Below, one piece after another: positions 1-8,330 of a stretch of 42,584 nucleotides of DNA. Made by a program: the position numbers and the translations under genes. The stretch's first letter is position 1, and each line of letters begins with the position of its first letter. Where the stretch lies: contig CAJLTE010000017.1 of assembly GCA_905209435.1 (NCBI GenBank), forward strand, positions 1-42,584. Direction: 5' to 3'. This DNA is from an uncultured Blautia sp. (GTDB taxonomy: Bacteria > Bacillota_A > Clostridia > Lachnospirales > Lachnospiraceae). The notes under the pieces are model-generated. The model saw only the letters and a program-made list of their open reading frames with translations. It was not told the DNA's origin and searched no databases.

Positions 1-63
1 AAAGGTTGAAAAACCTTGAATTTTCAATAAAAAACACTTGATTATATGAGGAGGTAAACTATT

Positions 64-1248
64 ATGTTTGAGACATTAGAAGAAAAGACCGAAGAGAAAG
101 CAATGGTGCAGTTCCTTGAGCGCTTTACAGATTATCCATTTCTGGTAAAGTTCAAGAATTCTGAATATCATATCGGAGAAGGCGAACCTACATTTACAGT
201 AAATTTCAAAAAAGCAATTCCTGTTGGTGACCTCATTAAGAGTACCTCTCTTGCATTAGGAGAAGCCTATATGCGCGGTGACCTTGATATTGAAGGTAAT
301 CTTTATGAAGCACTGGATCATTTTCTCGGACAGATGGGTAAGTTCTCTACCAACGAATCTGCTCTGAAAAAAATCATGTTCAGTTCCACATCTAAAAAGA
401 ACCAGGAAAAAGAAGTAACCAGCCACTATGACATTGGAAATGATTTCTATAAATTATGGCTGGACAAAACTATGAGTTATTCCTGTGGCTACTTCATTCA
501 CGAAGACGATACCCTGTATCAGGCACAGGTAAATAAAGTAGATTATATACTAAAAAAATTACATCTCGAAGAAGGAATGAGCCTTTTGGATATCGGCTGT
601 GGCTGGGGATTTCTGCTGATTGAAGCAGCTAAGAAGTATAAAATCCACGGTACCGGAATTACACTAAGCCATGAACAATATACAGAATTCCAGAACCGTA
701 TCAAAGAGCAGGGTCTGGAGCAATATCTTACAGTAGAGCTGATGGACTACCGTGATCTGCCAAAACACAATTATCAGTTTGACCGTGTTGTCAGCGTTGG
801 CATGCTGGAACATGTCGGCCGTGACAATTATCAGCTCTTTCTTGATTGTGTAGAAAAAGTTCTGAAACCTGGCGGATTATTCCTGCTTCACTTTATCAGT
901 GCCCTTAAAGAACATCCGGGTGATCCGTGGATTAAGAAATATATTTTCCCAGGTGGAACAGTTCCAAGCCTCAGGGAAATTCTGAATCATATGGCTGAAG
1001 ATAATTTCCATACTCTGGACATTGAAAATCTTCGTCTGCATTATAATAAAACATTACTTCACTGGGAAAAGAATTTTCATGATAATATAGAAAAAGAAAA
1101 AACTATGTTTGATGAATCATTCCTGCGTATGTGGGATCTTTACCTGTCAGCATGCGCTGCAACTTTCCATAACGGAATTATTGATATTCATCAGATTCTT
1201 ATGACCAAGGGGATTAATAACGATCTGCCAATGACACGCTGGTATTAA
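64..1248 (+). CDS. cfa: Cyclopropane-fatty-acyl-phospholipid synthase
   Basis: The protein (394 aa) is an S-adenosylmethionine-dependent methyltransferase of the CFA/mycolic acid synthase family, which adds a methylene group across double bonds of acyl chains in membrane phospholipids. An N-terminal substrate-binding part (about residues 1-110) precedes the motif HYDIGNDFY (121-129), which is typical of the family. The SAM-binding glycine loop LLDIGCGWGF is at about 174-183, and an EHVG motif follows near residue 250. Length matches the family. The ATG start has a strong GAGGAGG ribosome binding site at 49-55. It is one of only three plus-strand genes here and converges on the HAD gene, with a shared bidirectional terminator between them. 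The promoter is not clear in the 63 bases available upstream. Confidence 0.95.
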   Translation: MFETLEEKTEEKAMVQFLERFTDYPFLVKFKNSEYHIGEGEPTFTVNFKKAIPVGDLIKSTSLALGEAYMRGDLDIEGNLYEALDHFLGQMGKFSTNESALKKIMFSSTSKKNQEKEVTSHYDIGNDFYKLWLDKTMSYSCGYFIHEDDTLYQAQVNKVDYILKKLHLEEGMSLLDIGCGWGFLLIEAAKKYKIHGTGITLSHEQYTEFQNRIKEQGLEQYLTVELMDYRDLPKHNYQFDRVVSVGMLEHVGRDNYQLFLDCVEKVLKPGGLFLLHFISALKEHPGDPWIKKYIFPGGTVPSLREILNHMAEDNFHTLDIENLRLHYNKTLLHWEKNFHDNIEKEKTMFDESFLRMWDLYLSACAATFHNGIIDIHQILMTKGINNDLPMTRWY

Positions 1249-1260
1249 TTTTGCAGCTTT

Positions 1261-1310
1261 TAACCCAATCAAGTAAGTCCCCTGCTTCAATTGCGAAAAG
1301 CAATAAACAG
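1261..1310 (+). repeat. Partial copy of the 160-bp dispersed repeat (left end only)
   Basis: About 50 bases match the left end of the full copy at 10301-10460 in the same orientation, including CCTGCTTCAATTGCGAAAAG. The rest of the element is absent. It lies just after the cfa stop codon. Confidence 0.8.
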
Positions 1311-1365
1311 ATGTCTGAAAGACTTTTTATTCAGCAGAAATTTTCAATAAAATTTCCTGTTACTT

Positions 1366-1427
1366 AAAAAGTTCCACAGAACAGTTCGATACATTCAATA
1401 TCTATCACTGTTCTGTGGAACTTTTTT
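1366..1427. terminator. Bidirectional intrinsic terminator between convergent genes
   Basis: A long inverted repeat has arms AAAAAGTTCCACAGAACAGT (1366-1385) and its complement (1407-1427), with A and T runs at the outer ends. It can terminate cfa from the left and the HAD gene from the right. Confidence 0.85.
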
Positions 1428-1448
1428 ATTCTTAACCTCTATTCTTTT

Positions 1449-2111
1449 TCAGGAAATGATCTCACTCATTCTGTCATAATAGCAGTCACATACTTCCGAC
1501 ATTCGGGAAATATTCTCCTTATTACTTGCATCATAAACACCGACAACCATAAACCCTGCCTTCTTTGCGGTTTGAGCTGCATGATAAGCATCTTCAAAAA
1601 CCATGATATTCTCCGGTTTCATCTGCAAAAACTCTGCTGCCTTCAGATATATAATCGGCTCATCCTTTCCTGCTCCCACTTCTGTACAGGTATATATCCG
1701 CTCAAAATATTTCCGAATACAGTTTCTTTCCAGCGCTGCTTCTACCAGTTCTTTGTCACTTGAAGTAGCAATAACCATTCTTATCTGATTTTCACTCAAC
1801 CATTCCAGCGTTTCTTTTACCCCTTGTTTCAACGGGGCTTCAAACCGATAAAAATCACTTACAATTTTCAAAACTTCCTTTATAATCTGTGAAACCGTTT
1901 TATCAATTTGATATTCCTTCTTCATATAAGCAGCTCCCTGCTCCAGGCTCATAGTACACAGCTCATCCCGCAATCCTTCCTCTGCTGTAATTCCCAGACT
2001 TGCAAGATAACGATCTCCTATATCATCCCATACCGGCATAGAATCCAACAGGGTTCCATCTACATCAAAAATAGCTGAATTGATTTTTTTTAATTTATCG
2101 ATATTGCTCAT
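1449..2111 (-). CDS. HAD-superfamily phosphatase, beta-phosphoglucomutase-like
   Basis: This is a haloacid dehalogenase-type hydrolase (220 aa from the chosen start). The nucleophile motif DVDGT is at residues 16-20. A helical cap follows, then the motif II region (ATSS), a motif III lysine region (GKDEP) and motif IV FEDA. These place it with small-molecule phosphatases/phosphomutases of the PGM-like subgroup; the substrate cannot be read from sequence. A longer frame begins with an ATG at 2135 overlapping the stop of the upstream HPt gene (ATGA). That start has no ribosome binding site, whereas the ATG at 2111 is preceded by AAAAGGTTAG at suitable spacing, so 2111 is preferred. It is probably co-transcribed with the HPt gene. 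Confidence 0.85.
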   Translation of the reverse strand: MSNIDKLKKINSAIFDVDGTLLDSMPVWDDIGDRYLASLGITAEEGLRDELCTMSLEQGAAYMKKEYQIDKTVSQIIKEVLKIVSDFYRFEAPLKQGVKETLEWLSENQIRMVIATSSDKELVEAALERNCIRKYFERIYTCTEVGAGKDEPIIYLKAAEFLQMKPENIMVFEDAYHAAQTAKKAGFMVVGVYDASNKENISRMSEVCDCYYDRMSEIIS

Positions 2112-2131
2112 TACAACTAACCTTTTCCATA

Positions 2132-2482
2132 TCATTTATCTATCATACGAATTGCTTCCGTTGTCTTCCTGTACTGATCTTCTACCTTTGCAAAAAGTTC
2201 TTCACAGCCTTTAGTTTCTTTCCCTCTGAGTTTCTCTGTGATATCAAAACTTACTTTATAAAGATTATCAAATCCAAGATTCTGACACACACCCTTTAAT
2301 GTATGAGCAGCCCTAAAAGCCTCCTCACCATTTCCCTGTATCAGATTATCTTTTAGGCTCTGAAAGCTTCCATCATCCAGAAATTTCTTTGCAAATTTCT
2401 TAATAAGTGCCTCACTTCTTAATCGTCCGAGTACACCTTCATAATCAGCACCCATTTGTTGATAACATTCTTTTACTGTCAT
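2132..2482 (-). CDS. HPt (histidine phosphotransfer) domain protein
   Basis: This is a 116-aa stand-alone HPt four-helix protein. The phospho-accepting histidine is in the motif AAHTLKGVCQNLGF, which matches the HPt consensus (HxLKG). Such proteins relay phosphoryl groups between receiver domains in multistep phosphorelays. No histidine kinase or response regulator is encoded in this window, so it is an orphan here. The ATG at 2482 is chosen because GAGGTG lies seven bases upstream; a GTG nine bases further upstream overlaps that site and is unlikely. Its stop overlaps the alternative start of the HAD gene, suggesting an operon. The partner is unknown. Confidence 0.85.
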   Translation of the reverse strand: MTVKECYQQMGADYEGVLGRLRSEALIKKFAKKFLDDGSFQSLKDNLIQGNGEEAFRAAHTLKGVCQNLGFDNLYKVSFDITEKLRGKETKGCEELFAKVEDQYRKTTEAIRMIDK

Positions 2483-2674
2483 ATTTATCACCTCTTTATT
2501 TACACTAACAACTCCCAGATAATTTCAATAATTCGCCTGTTTTTGCAATACGACCATTTTATCACACCATGTAGCCCTTCACAAGCATTCTTCATAAAAA
2601 GGAATGCAGAATCTTTATGAAAAAGAATCATGTCTGCAGATATCTGGATCTGCTGCTTGTCGTTTCAGTAATAT

Positions 2675-2720
2675 AAAAAGCACTTTCATATGCGATTATC
2701 TGTCGCATATGAAAGTGCTG
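2675..2720 (-). terminator. Intrinsic terminator of the HtrA-like protease gene
   Basis: A near-perfect 17-bp stem (arms 2679-2695 and 2703-2719, including CACTTTCATATGCGA) is followed on the minus strand by a T-rich tract. It lies about 60 bases past the protease stop codon. The rest of 2483-2777 shows nothing clear beyond the HPt gene's likely promoter. Confidence 0.85.
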
Positions 2721-2777
2721 ATATCGATCTTTTATCACAGTACGCTTTCTGTGTCCTGTTCAGTTAAGTAACATTTT

Positions 2778-4241
2778 TTATCTAAAGAATCCCTGGCTCT
2801 GAAAATATTCAATAAATGGATTCTCACTGTCATCTTCATTGGATTCTTCGCTATCCTGGCTGTCAGTATCTTCATTAGAATCTTTCTGGTCATTTTTATC
2901 TTTTTTACTGTCTTTATTTTCACTGTCATCAGCGCTTGTATTCTCATCCAGAGTTACTTTAATCGTTTCTTCTTCATATCCTGTTCCCTTTGGAACCTGT
3001 ACAGTCAGCTCTACTTCTTCACCTGGTTCATAATAGGAAAGATACTCAATCAGCTGATCTGCACTTGAAACAGTTTTTCCATTAAACTCTGTAATAACAC
3101 TGTTTGCTTTCAATCCAGCTTTATCTGCCGCTCCGCCTTCTGTTACTTCTGATACAAATACACCTGCCGGAATTCCATACATCTGAACTGCTTCAGAACT
3201 TACAGAAATACATTTGATTCCAATTGTACCATGTTCAGAATCATCCAGTTTATCTCTGGAAGTCTCATTCATCAGATTCTGAAGAATATCGGTTACATCA
3301 GAGATTGCAATAGAATAGCCCATACCTTCAACCTCTGTAGATGCAAGTTTCGCAGAGTTGATACCAACTACTTCACCCTCCATATTCAGAAGAGCACCGC
3401 CGCTGTTACCAGGATTGATAGCTGCATCTGTCTGGATTAAGTTTACACCATTACTACTGTCATCACTTCCGTCAGTTACTGTATTATTATCAGAATCCAT
3501 TCTTCTGTTTTTAGCACTTACAATACCTGTTGTAACAGACTGACCATATCCAAGGGCATTACCAATAGCAACTACCTGCTCACCAACCTTCAGATCATCA
3601 GAACTGCCGATCTTTGCAACAGAAATTGCATCCATTGTATCCTTATCAATATCATCCAACGATACAGATACAACTGCAAGGTCTCTCTCTTCATCAAATC
3701 CTTTTACAGATGCTTCTACTGCATTTCCATCTACAAATGCAACAGATAATGTATCAGCACCGCTTACTACATGATAGTTTGTAGCAATCAGAAGTTCATC
3801 GTCATTCTTACCAACAATAATACCGGAACCGCTGCCTTCTACCTCCTGTTCCTGCTGCTGTGGTGCATATCCGTACATACCGTACATACCGTAGTAACTC
3901 TGTACTTCCTGAACAGATTTAGTTGTGATAGATACGATAGATGGAAGCGCTTCTTCGGCGATGTCAGATACATCAAGGCTTCCTTTTGTTGTACTCTGTT
4001 CTGCATCTTTGCTATCATCAGATTTAGCATCACTGTCGTCTGCTTTCTTTTCTGATTTTGCATATGTTAAAGTTGTCTCATCTTTATTTGCTGCTTCTAC
4101 TGTTGCTGCTCCTGTAATCTTGTTGATTCCTTCGAAACTTCCTGCAGCAAGTCCACCTGCAAGTACTGCACACAGGCTAAGTGTAAGACCTTTCTTTGCA
4201 ATTTTTCTGATTTTATCATTTCTGTTATCTTTATTCATCAT
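2778..4241 (-). CDS. HtrA/DegP-type membrane-anchored serine protease with PDZ domain
   Basis: This is a trypsin-like serine protease (487 aa) of the HtrA/DegP family involved in extracytoplasmic protein quality control. An N-terminal hydrophobic anchor (about residues 18-36) is followed by an acidic linker. The protease domain carries a catalytic triad at His157 (TNYHVV), Asp187 (ERDLAVV) and Ser280 (NPGNSGGAL). One PDZ domain spans about 336-426, and a highly charged Lys/Asp/Ser-rich tail follows. A short insertion rich in Asp/Ser/Asn lies between the Asp and Ser motifs. The start at 4241 is supported by GGGAGGG just upstream; the 14 extra residues of the longer frame lie over that site. 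No two-component partner is adjacent. It has its own terminator downstream, so it is probably monocistronic. Confidence 0.92.
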   Translation of the reverse strand: MMNKDNRNDKIRKIAKKGLTLSLCAVLAGGLAAGSFEGINKITGAATVEAANKDETTLTYAKSEKKADDSDAKSDDSKDAEQSTTKGSLDVSDIAEEALPSIVSITTKSVQEVQSYYGMYGMYGYAPQQQEQEVEGSGSGIIVGKNDDELLIATNYHVVSGADTLSVAFVDGNAVEASVKGFDEERDLAVVSVSLDDIDKDTMDAISVAKIGSSDDLKVGEQVVAIGNALGYGQSVTTGIVSAKNRRMDSDNNTVTDGSDDSSNGVNLIQTDAAINPGNSGGALLNMEGEVVGINSAKLASTEVEGMGYSIAISDVTDILQNLMNETSRDKLDDSEHGTIGIKCISVSSEAVQMYGIPAGVFVSEVTEGGAADKAGLKANSVITEFNGKTVSSADQLIEYLSYYEPGEEVELTVQVPKGTGYEEETIKVTLDENTSADDSENKDSKKDKNDQKDSNEDTDSQDSEESNEDDSENPFIEYFQSQGFFR

Positions 4242-4380
4242 AATAAAGTCCCTCCCTGAATTTATATCAATTCCACAAAGCAAACTGAAATGTTTCTGTT
4301 AGGTATTGCTTTATGTTTATTTATCTCTGTTTCCTTTTGATGCTTCTAAGTATAGAAATTATTTGTGTTCTTTGTGTGGG

Positions 4381-4417
4381 AAAAATGTGTTTAATTTGTG
4401 ACGATTTTACACATTTT
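4381..4417 (-). terminator. Intrinsic terminator of the DUF5722 gene
   Basis: The inverted repeat AAATGTGT / ACACATTT, spaced by 17 bases, is followed on the minus strand by a run of five T. It begins about 20 bases after the stop codon of the large secreted protein gene and lies upstream of the protease gene. Confidence 0.7.
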
Positions 4418-4437
4418 CAGCTTCCTTTTCGCGGTGC

Positions 4438-6966
4438 TTAATTTCGATACATGCTCGAAACTCTCTTGGCTGTATATCCCGGAACCTTTGCTTTCCAGTT
4501 TCCCACCTGACTGTTCAGTACTTTCTCTGTATATTTCAGAGAATTAGAACTGTCCATATTAGTAAAAACATTATAGGATGTCTTTTTTCTGCCATTGGTA
4601 TCTTTTAATCCCATAGCCAGGCCCTGAGACACTTCATGTGCTTCATCTTTATAACTTCTTATAATAAACGCATCGATCATTGGATTGCACGCTGCCTTAT
4701 AATATGCCAGTGCCAGCGCAGCTGCCTGATTTGCCTGGCCGCCGGAAGCAGAAGAAAATCCCTGTTCCGAAAGAATAATTCTCGTATTTGATCCATACTT
4801 ATTTTTTACATAATTTGTGAGTGTCTCAATATTTCTCATTGTAATAAATGTTGTTGAGTTCGCATCATTAGTAAACAGTGATGCATTTGCCCCGGACCAG
4901 AACCTGGAGTCGGAAAGTGGCTGATTATAAGCATGATATGCCAGATTCCAGTTAACACCTTTCTGCATGCCGGATAATTTTGCAGCAAAACTGTCCAGAG
5001 TTGATTTTGCGCTATAGCAGACACTGAAAGCATTTTTCTGATTCCAGCAGTTATCCAGACAGATAAACACTTTTGAGCTTTCCCGACTGCTGCGCACTGC
5101 ATTATACAGGCATCGAAAAGCTTCACTGTACATGGAGATAAATTTCGAAAAGCTCACTTTTCCTACATAATAATAAGCACTTGTACTATTTACTTCATTT
5201 CCAAGAATCCAGTTACTGATATAACAACTGTTACTTCCAAACTTCTCCCCCAAATATGCAAACATCGCTTCCATAGTCTGTCTCGACGTGCTGTTGTCTG
5301 TATTCCATCCATAATAAGCAGTCTCTGCATACGGACTGTTTCCCGTGGTAAGGTTTCGGGTACTTGTATTCTTATCAATACTAATCTGCGCAGTCACCTG
5401 AATTCCTTTCGTATTACACTGCTGTACCAGGTAGCGATACCCATGCAAACTATTAAAGTAATAAGTCTTGCCATTATATTTATACGCTTCTACACCACTG
5501 TCTTTTCTCAGTAAATCTGAAATATATAAATTAAAAAATACTGTCTTGGATTTCGTCCCTGTCACTTCATTAATATTAGTAGCCTGAATTCCCTTTTTTG
5601 TCTTCGGCACAAAATATGCCGCTGGATTTCCACTAAGTTTTTCTGGATTTCTAACATAACTTTTCGAACTGATCACTGTATAAACCGTTTTAGACTTCTT
5701 CACTCCTACAGCAAATTTTCCCTGAGCATATTCAGGATGTCCGGAAATCCCCAGCTTAAATGTAATTTGGGCCTTTGCAGTTTCAGGTTTCTTTACTTTC
5801 GCAACTGCCTTTTTTACCTTACCTGTATTAGAATCAACGTATACCAGGTAATAATAACTATCTGCACTTTTTACATAATTAGAAACTATCGCAGATGCGG
5901 CAATAGTCTTTGCCTTTATTCCTTTTATCGAAGTGAGCGACGCAGCTTTTGCCGATGGACTGATTTCTTTTGTCCATTTCGCATATAAAGTAAGCGCACC
6001 GGTTGTTCCTTTTTTTATTACATCTATCTTTTGTTTATATTTACTGTCTGTATACCATCCTGCAAAATGATATCCTGAACGCGTAGGATTTTTTAATTTT
6101 ATCTCATCTTTTACAGTATAGGTTTTAGGATTAGAAGAATTATTTTTTCCCTTATTAAGCTTATATGTAATCTTATATACTGACGCTTTTCCCCATATAG
6201 CATATAAAGTTACTGTATTTTTACTCTCTGCATTTAATATATCTGCAGACGAAGTTCCTGACAATTCTTCTGTACTTTTTGTCTGTTCTATGTCAACAGC
6301 CACTTCCGTAGCTTCTGCTGTTTCAGCGCTGACACCTTCTTCTGAGTCTACTGTCTGCTGTGAATTTCTTACTTTTTCTGCATCTACATTCACACTGTTT
6401 TCTATACTCTGTTCGGAATCAACCGTGTTCTCTGTAATCTTTGCAGTTTCTTCCTGATTCTGCACTTCCGGATTTACTGATATTAATAAGTTCTTAAGAG
6501 AATCTCCTGGTTTATATACATCACCTGTTCCATCATCCTTGGTATTCCACTCTTTAAATATGTATCCCGATTTTCCATTTAATGCAGCCGGTGCTGTCGC
6601 TGCATCAATGTCTGCATATGGGATTACATATACTTTTTCCAGTTTGCCTTCACTGTAAAGCTGCATAGTAATCCCTTCCGCCACCTGGTCTGTATCAGCT
6701 TCTTTCTGCTCTGACTGTTCAGAATTATCTGTATCCGGAGAAAGGAAGCTCATATCATTATCAGCATCAGTTTCTCCTGTTTCAAATTCCTGCATTCTGA
6801 TATTCTCTGACAATTGTTCCTCTTCTGTACCATCTGCAAATTCTTCCTTAACACTCACACTATCATCTGCTGAAAATTCCGCAGCCCACAACGTTTGCGG
6901 TATACAGGATGGCATTATCATTGATACAGCGAGACCTATTGCTATTAACTTTTTCCATTTTCCCAT
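4438..6966 (-). CDS. Secreted InlB-repeat / DUF5722 (glycosidase-like) protein
   Basis: This large exported protein (842 aa) begins with a signal peptide (about residues 1-29, ending LWAAEF). A long acidic Glu/Ser/Thr linker follows. Two Listeria-Bacteroides (InlB B) repeats are recognisable: a partial one near 120-160 and a full one at about 255-333 (GYHFAGWYTDSKY, then LYAKWTK). The C-terminal half (about 450-840) resembles DUF5722, a TIM-barrel-like domain related to family-A glycoside hydrolases. WILGNEV (Glu591) and ILSEQGF (Glu734) are plausible acid/base and nucleophile carboxylates, which is my inference. There is no LPxTG anchor. The start is supported by AAGGAGAAG. It may bind or degrade an extracellular glycan; the substrate is unknown. 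Confidence 0.8.
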   Translation of the reverse strand: MGKWKKLIAIGLAVSMIMPSCIPQTLWAAEFSADDSVSVKEEFADGTEEEQLSENIRMQEFETGETDADNDMSFLSPDTDNSEQSEQKEADTDQVAEGITMQLYSEGKLEKVYVIPYADIDAATAPAALNGKSGYIFKEWNTKDDGTGDVYKPGDSLKNLLISVNPEVQNQEETAKITENTVDSEQSIENSVNVDAEKVRNSQQTVDSEEGVSAETAEATEVAVDIEQTKSTEELSGTSSADILNAESKNTVTLYAIWGKASVYKITYKLNKGKNNSSNPKTYTVKDEIKLKNPTRSGYHFAGWYTDSKYKQKIDVIKKGTTGALTLYAKWTKEISPSAKAASLTSIKGIKAKTIAASAIVSNYVKSADSYYYLVYVDSNTGKVKKAVAKVKKPETAKAQITFKLGISGHPEYAQGKFAVGVKKSKTVYTVISSKSYVRNPEKLSGNPAAYFVPKTKKGIQATNINEVTGTKSKTVFFNLYISDLLRKDSGVEAYKYNGKTYYFNSLHGYRYLVQQCNTKGIQVTAQISIDKNTSTRNLTTGNSPYAETAYYGWNTDNSTSRQTMEAMFAYLGEKFGSNSCYISNWILGNEVNSTSAYYYVGKVSFSKFISMYSEAFRCLYNAVRSSRESSKVFICLDNCWNQKNAFSVCYSAKSTLDSFAAKLSGMQKGVNWNLAYHAYNQPLSDSRFWSGANASLFTNDANSTTFITMRNIETLTNYVKNKYGSNTRIILSEQGFSSASGGQANQAAALALAYYKAACNPMIDAFIIRSYKDEAHEVSQGLAMGLKDTNGRKKTSYNVFTNMDSSNSLKYTEKVLNSQVGNWKAKVPGYTAKRVSSMYRN

Positions 6967-7103
6967 TTTTCTTCTCCTTCTCTCATACTTTTTTAGACAG
7001 ATATCTACACAGACAGATTTTCATTTGTATTCTGTTTTAAGTATAACATTTGTAAAATCTCTACACAATAACAGAGAGTCTGTTTTCCTCTTTACTCCCC
7101 CAA

Positions 7104-7172
7104 ATCAAGCAGATAAAATCATCCACTTCGCTACATGGCTCTACACCAAAAAGCGGCTCCGCATAATACGCC
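7104..7172 (-). repeat. Partial copy of the 160-bp dispersed repeat (right end)
   Basis: This matches the right half of the full element in reverse orientation: AGATAAAATCATCCACTTCG, then CTACATGGCTCTACACCAAA and CGGCTCCGCA. The left half with its long hairpin is missing. Confidence 0.8.
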
Positions 7173-7217
7173 TGACAGATAAGTATAGGAAAATTATAAA
7201 ACAATATTTTATGGCAT

Positions 7218-7282
7218 AAAAAAACTGTTAAGATCATTTTCTTCTAAAAGTACCAGAAGCTTCTGTTCTTAACAGTCTTTTT
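7218..7282. terminator. Intrinsic terminator downstream of signal peptidase gene
   Basis: The inverted repeat AAAAAAACTGTTAAGA (7218-7233) pairs with TCTTAACAGTCTTTTT (7267-7282). On the minus strand it ends in a T run, just after the lepB stop at 7291. The remainder of 6967-7290 holds the repeat fragment and a likely promoter for the DUF5722 gene. Confidence 0.85.
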
Positions 7283-7290
7283 ATAAGTTT

Positions 7291-7860
7291 TTACTTAACA
7301 ACACCTATCTTATTTAACGGCCAGTAACGCACTGCTACCTGTGCCTCTATTGCATCTTTTTCTACAAATGTATTTTGCCAATATCTCGAATCCATACTGT
7401 GGTTTCGATTATCACCCAACATAAAATAGCATCCCTCAGGAACTGTATACGGTCCAAAACTTCCCTCAGGTGTTTCCGGACAAAAGCTGTCATCCAATGG
7501 TTCTTCTGAATCATTAATATAAACTTTTCCGTCCACAATATTTACAGTCTCACCAGGCAGACCAATCACTCTTTTTACAAAAAGCTGAGACGGATCATCC
7601 GGATATTTAAATATTACAATATCAAATCTCTCCGGGTCATCTTTTATATATGCCAACCGGTTTCCAAATACTCTGTCGCCTGTCATGATCGTCTCTTCCA
7701 TAGAACCTGACGGTACTCTCGCATTAATATATACGAAATGTCCCAGCAGATATGCTATGACAAAAACAGCAATAATAATTTTCGCATAGTCCCATATCTC
7801 TTTCCAGACAGACTGACTTTTGTTCTCCTGCTCAGCCTGGTTCTTTTCCTCATTTTCCAT
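7291..7860 (-). CDS. lepB: Signal peptidase I
   Basis: This is a type I signal peptidase (189 aa), the membrane serine protease that cleaves signal peptides from exported proteins. A charged cytoplasmic N-terminus precedes one transmembrane segment (about residues 25-47). The catalytic serine is in PSGSMEET and the catalytic lysine in FVKRVIGLPGE. The conserved box GDNRNHSMDSR follows. Length and the single N-terminal membrane span fit the Gram-positive Sip type. A longer frame starts at 7917, but GGAGGT lies directly upstream of the ATG at 7860, which is preferred. It stands alone between terminators and repeats. Confidence 0.95.
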   Translation of the reverse strand: MENEEKNQAEQENKSQSVWKEIWDYAKIIIAVFVIAYLLGHFVYINARVPSGSMEETIMTGDRVFGNRLAYIKDDPERFDIVIFKYPDDPSQLFVKRVIGLPGETVNIVDGKVYINDSEEPLDDSFCPETPEGSFGPYTVPEGCYFMLGDNRNHSMDSRYWQNTFVEKDAIEAQVAVRYWPLNKIGVVK

Positions 7861-8012
7861 TTTCTGTCGTACCTCCAAAAATTCATGCCGATGCATCTTT
7901 GCAGCTAAGTATATCACCTGTTTTTAGTACATCATTTCTCCAATAATTATTATATCAATACGGAATGCAACTATAACCACTGTCAGAGCTACACTGATAT
8001 CTTTACACCTGT

Positions 8013-8076
8013 GCAGGTTTCCACTTACTGCTTATTACTTCTCGCAATTGAAACAGCAAACCAACTTGATTCGAAC
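8013..8076 (-). repeat. Degenerate copy of the 160-bp dispersed repeat
   Basis: The left-end hairpin of the repeat is recognisable in reverse orientation: CTTACTGCTTATTACTTCTC, then GCAATTGAAACAGC and AACTTGATT. It has many substitutions relative to the full copies. The flanking AT-rich sequence to 8220 shows no gene. Confidence 0.6.
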
Positions 8077-8221
8077 AAGCTTACATCCAAGTGAATAATA
8101 TAGTTATTTTGAAAATGATGTGTACCCGCATGTAATAACTGCTTTGCAAAGTATACGCTGAATATAGTTTAACACATCTGCGCTTTCTTCACCACTTAAT
8201 TTTTTATAAAATTAGGATAAT

Positions 8222-8237
8222 AGTTTCACGTGAAACT
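8222..8237. promoter_or_regulatory. parS site (ParB binding), copy 1
   Basis: The 14-bp core GTTTCACGTGAAAC (8223-8236) is perfect, with outer bases A and T. It lies 16 bp from a second site. Confidence 0.9.
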
Positions 8238-8238
8238 T

Positions 8239-8282
8239 AAAATGGGTGCTATGTTTCACGTGAAACATATTCACCCATTTTT
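8239..8282. terminator. Terminator-like hairpin enclosing a parS site
   Basis: The arms AAAATGGGTG (8239-8248) and CACCCATTTT (8272-8281) flank a perfect parS palindrome, so the whole forms one extended hairpin. T runs follow on both strands. It is placed just after the aminotransferase stop codon (8331, minus strand). Confidence 0.7.
8252..8267. promoter_or_regulatory. parS site (ParB binding), copy 2
   Basis: A perfect TGTTTCACGTGAAACA palindrome, the established Firmicutes parS consensus. It sits inside the terminator-like hairpin downstream of the aminotransferase gene. Confidence 0.95.
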
Positions 8283-8330
8283 ACTAATATTACCCAAACA
8301 GTAATTCTATATCTCTGCTTTCCTATTCTG

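Noticed and set aside
2735..2947. A 70-codon minus-strand frame overlapping the protease 3' end
   Set aside because: It is a shadow of the Asp/Lys-rich tail of the HtrA-like protein and extends past its stop without its own start signals.
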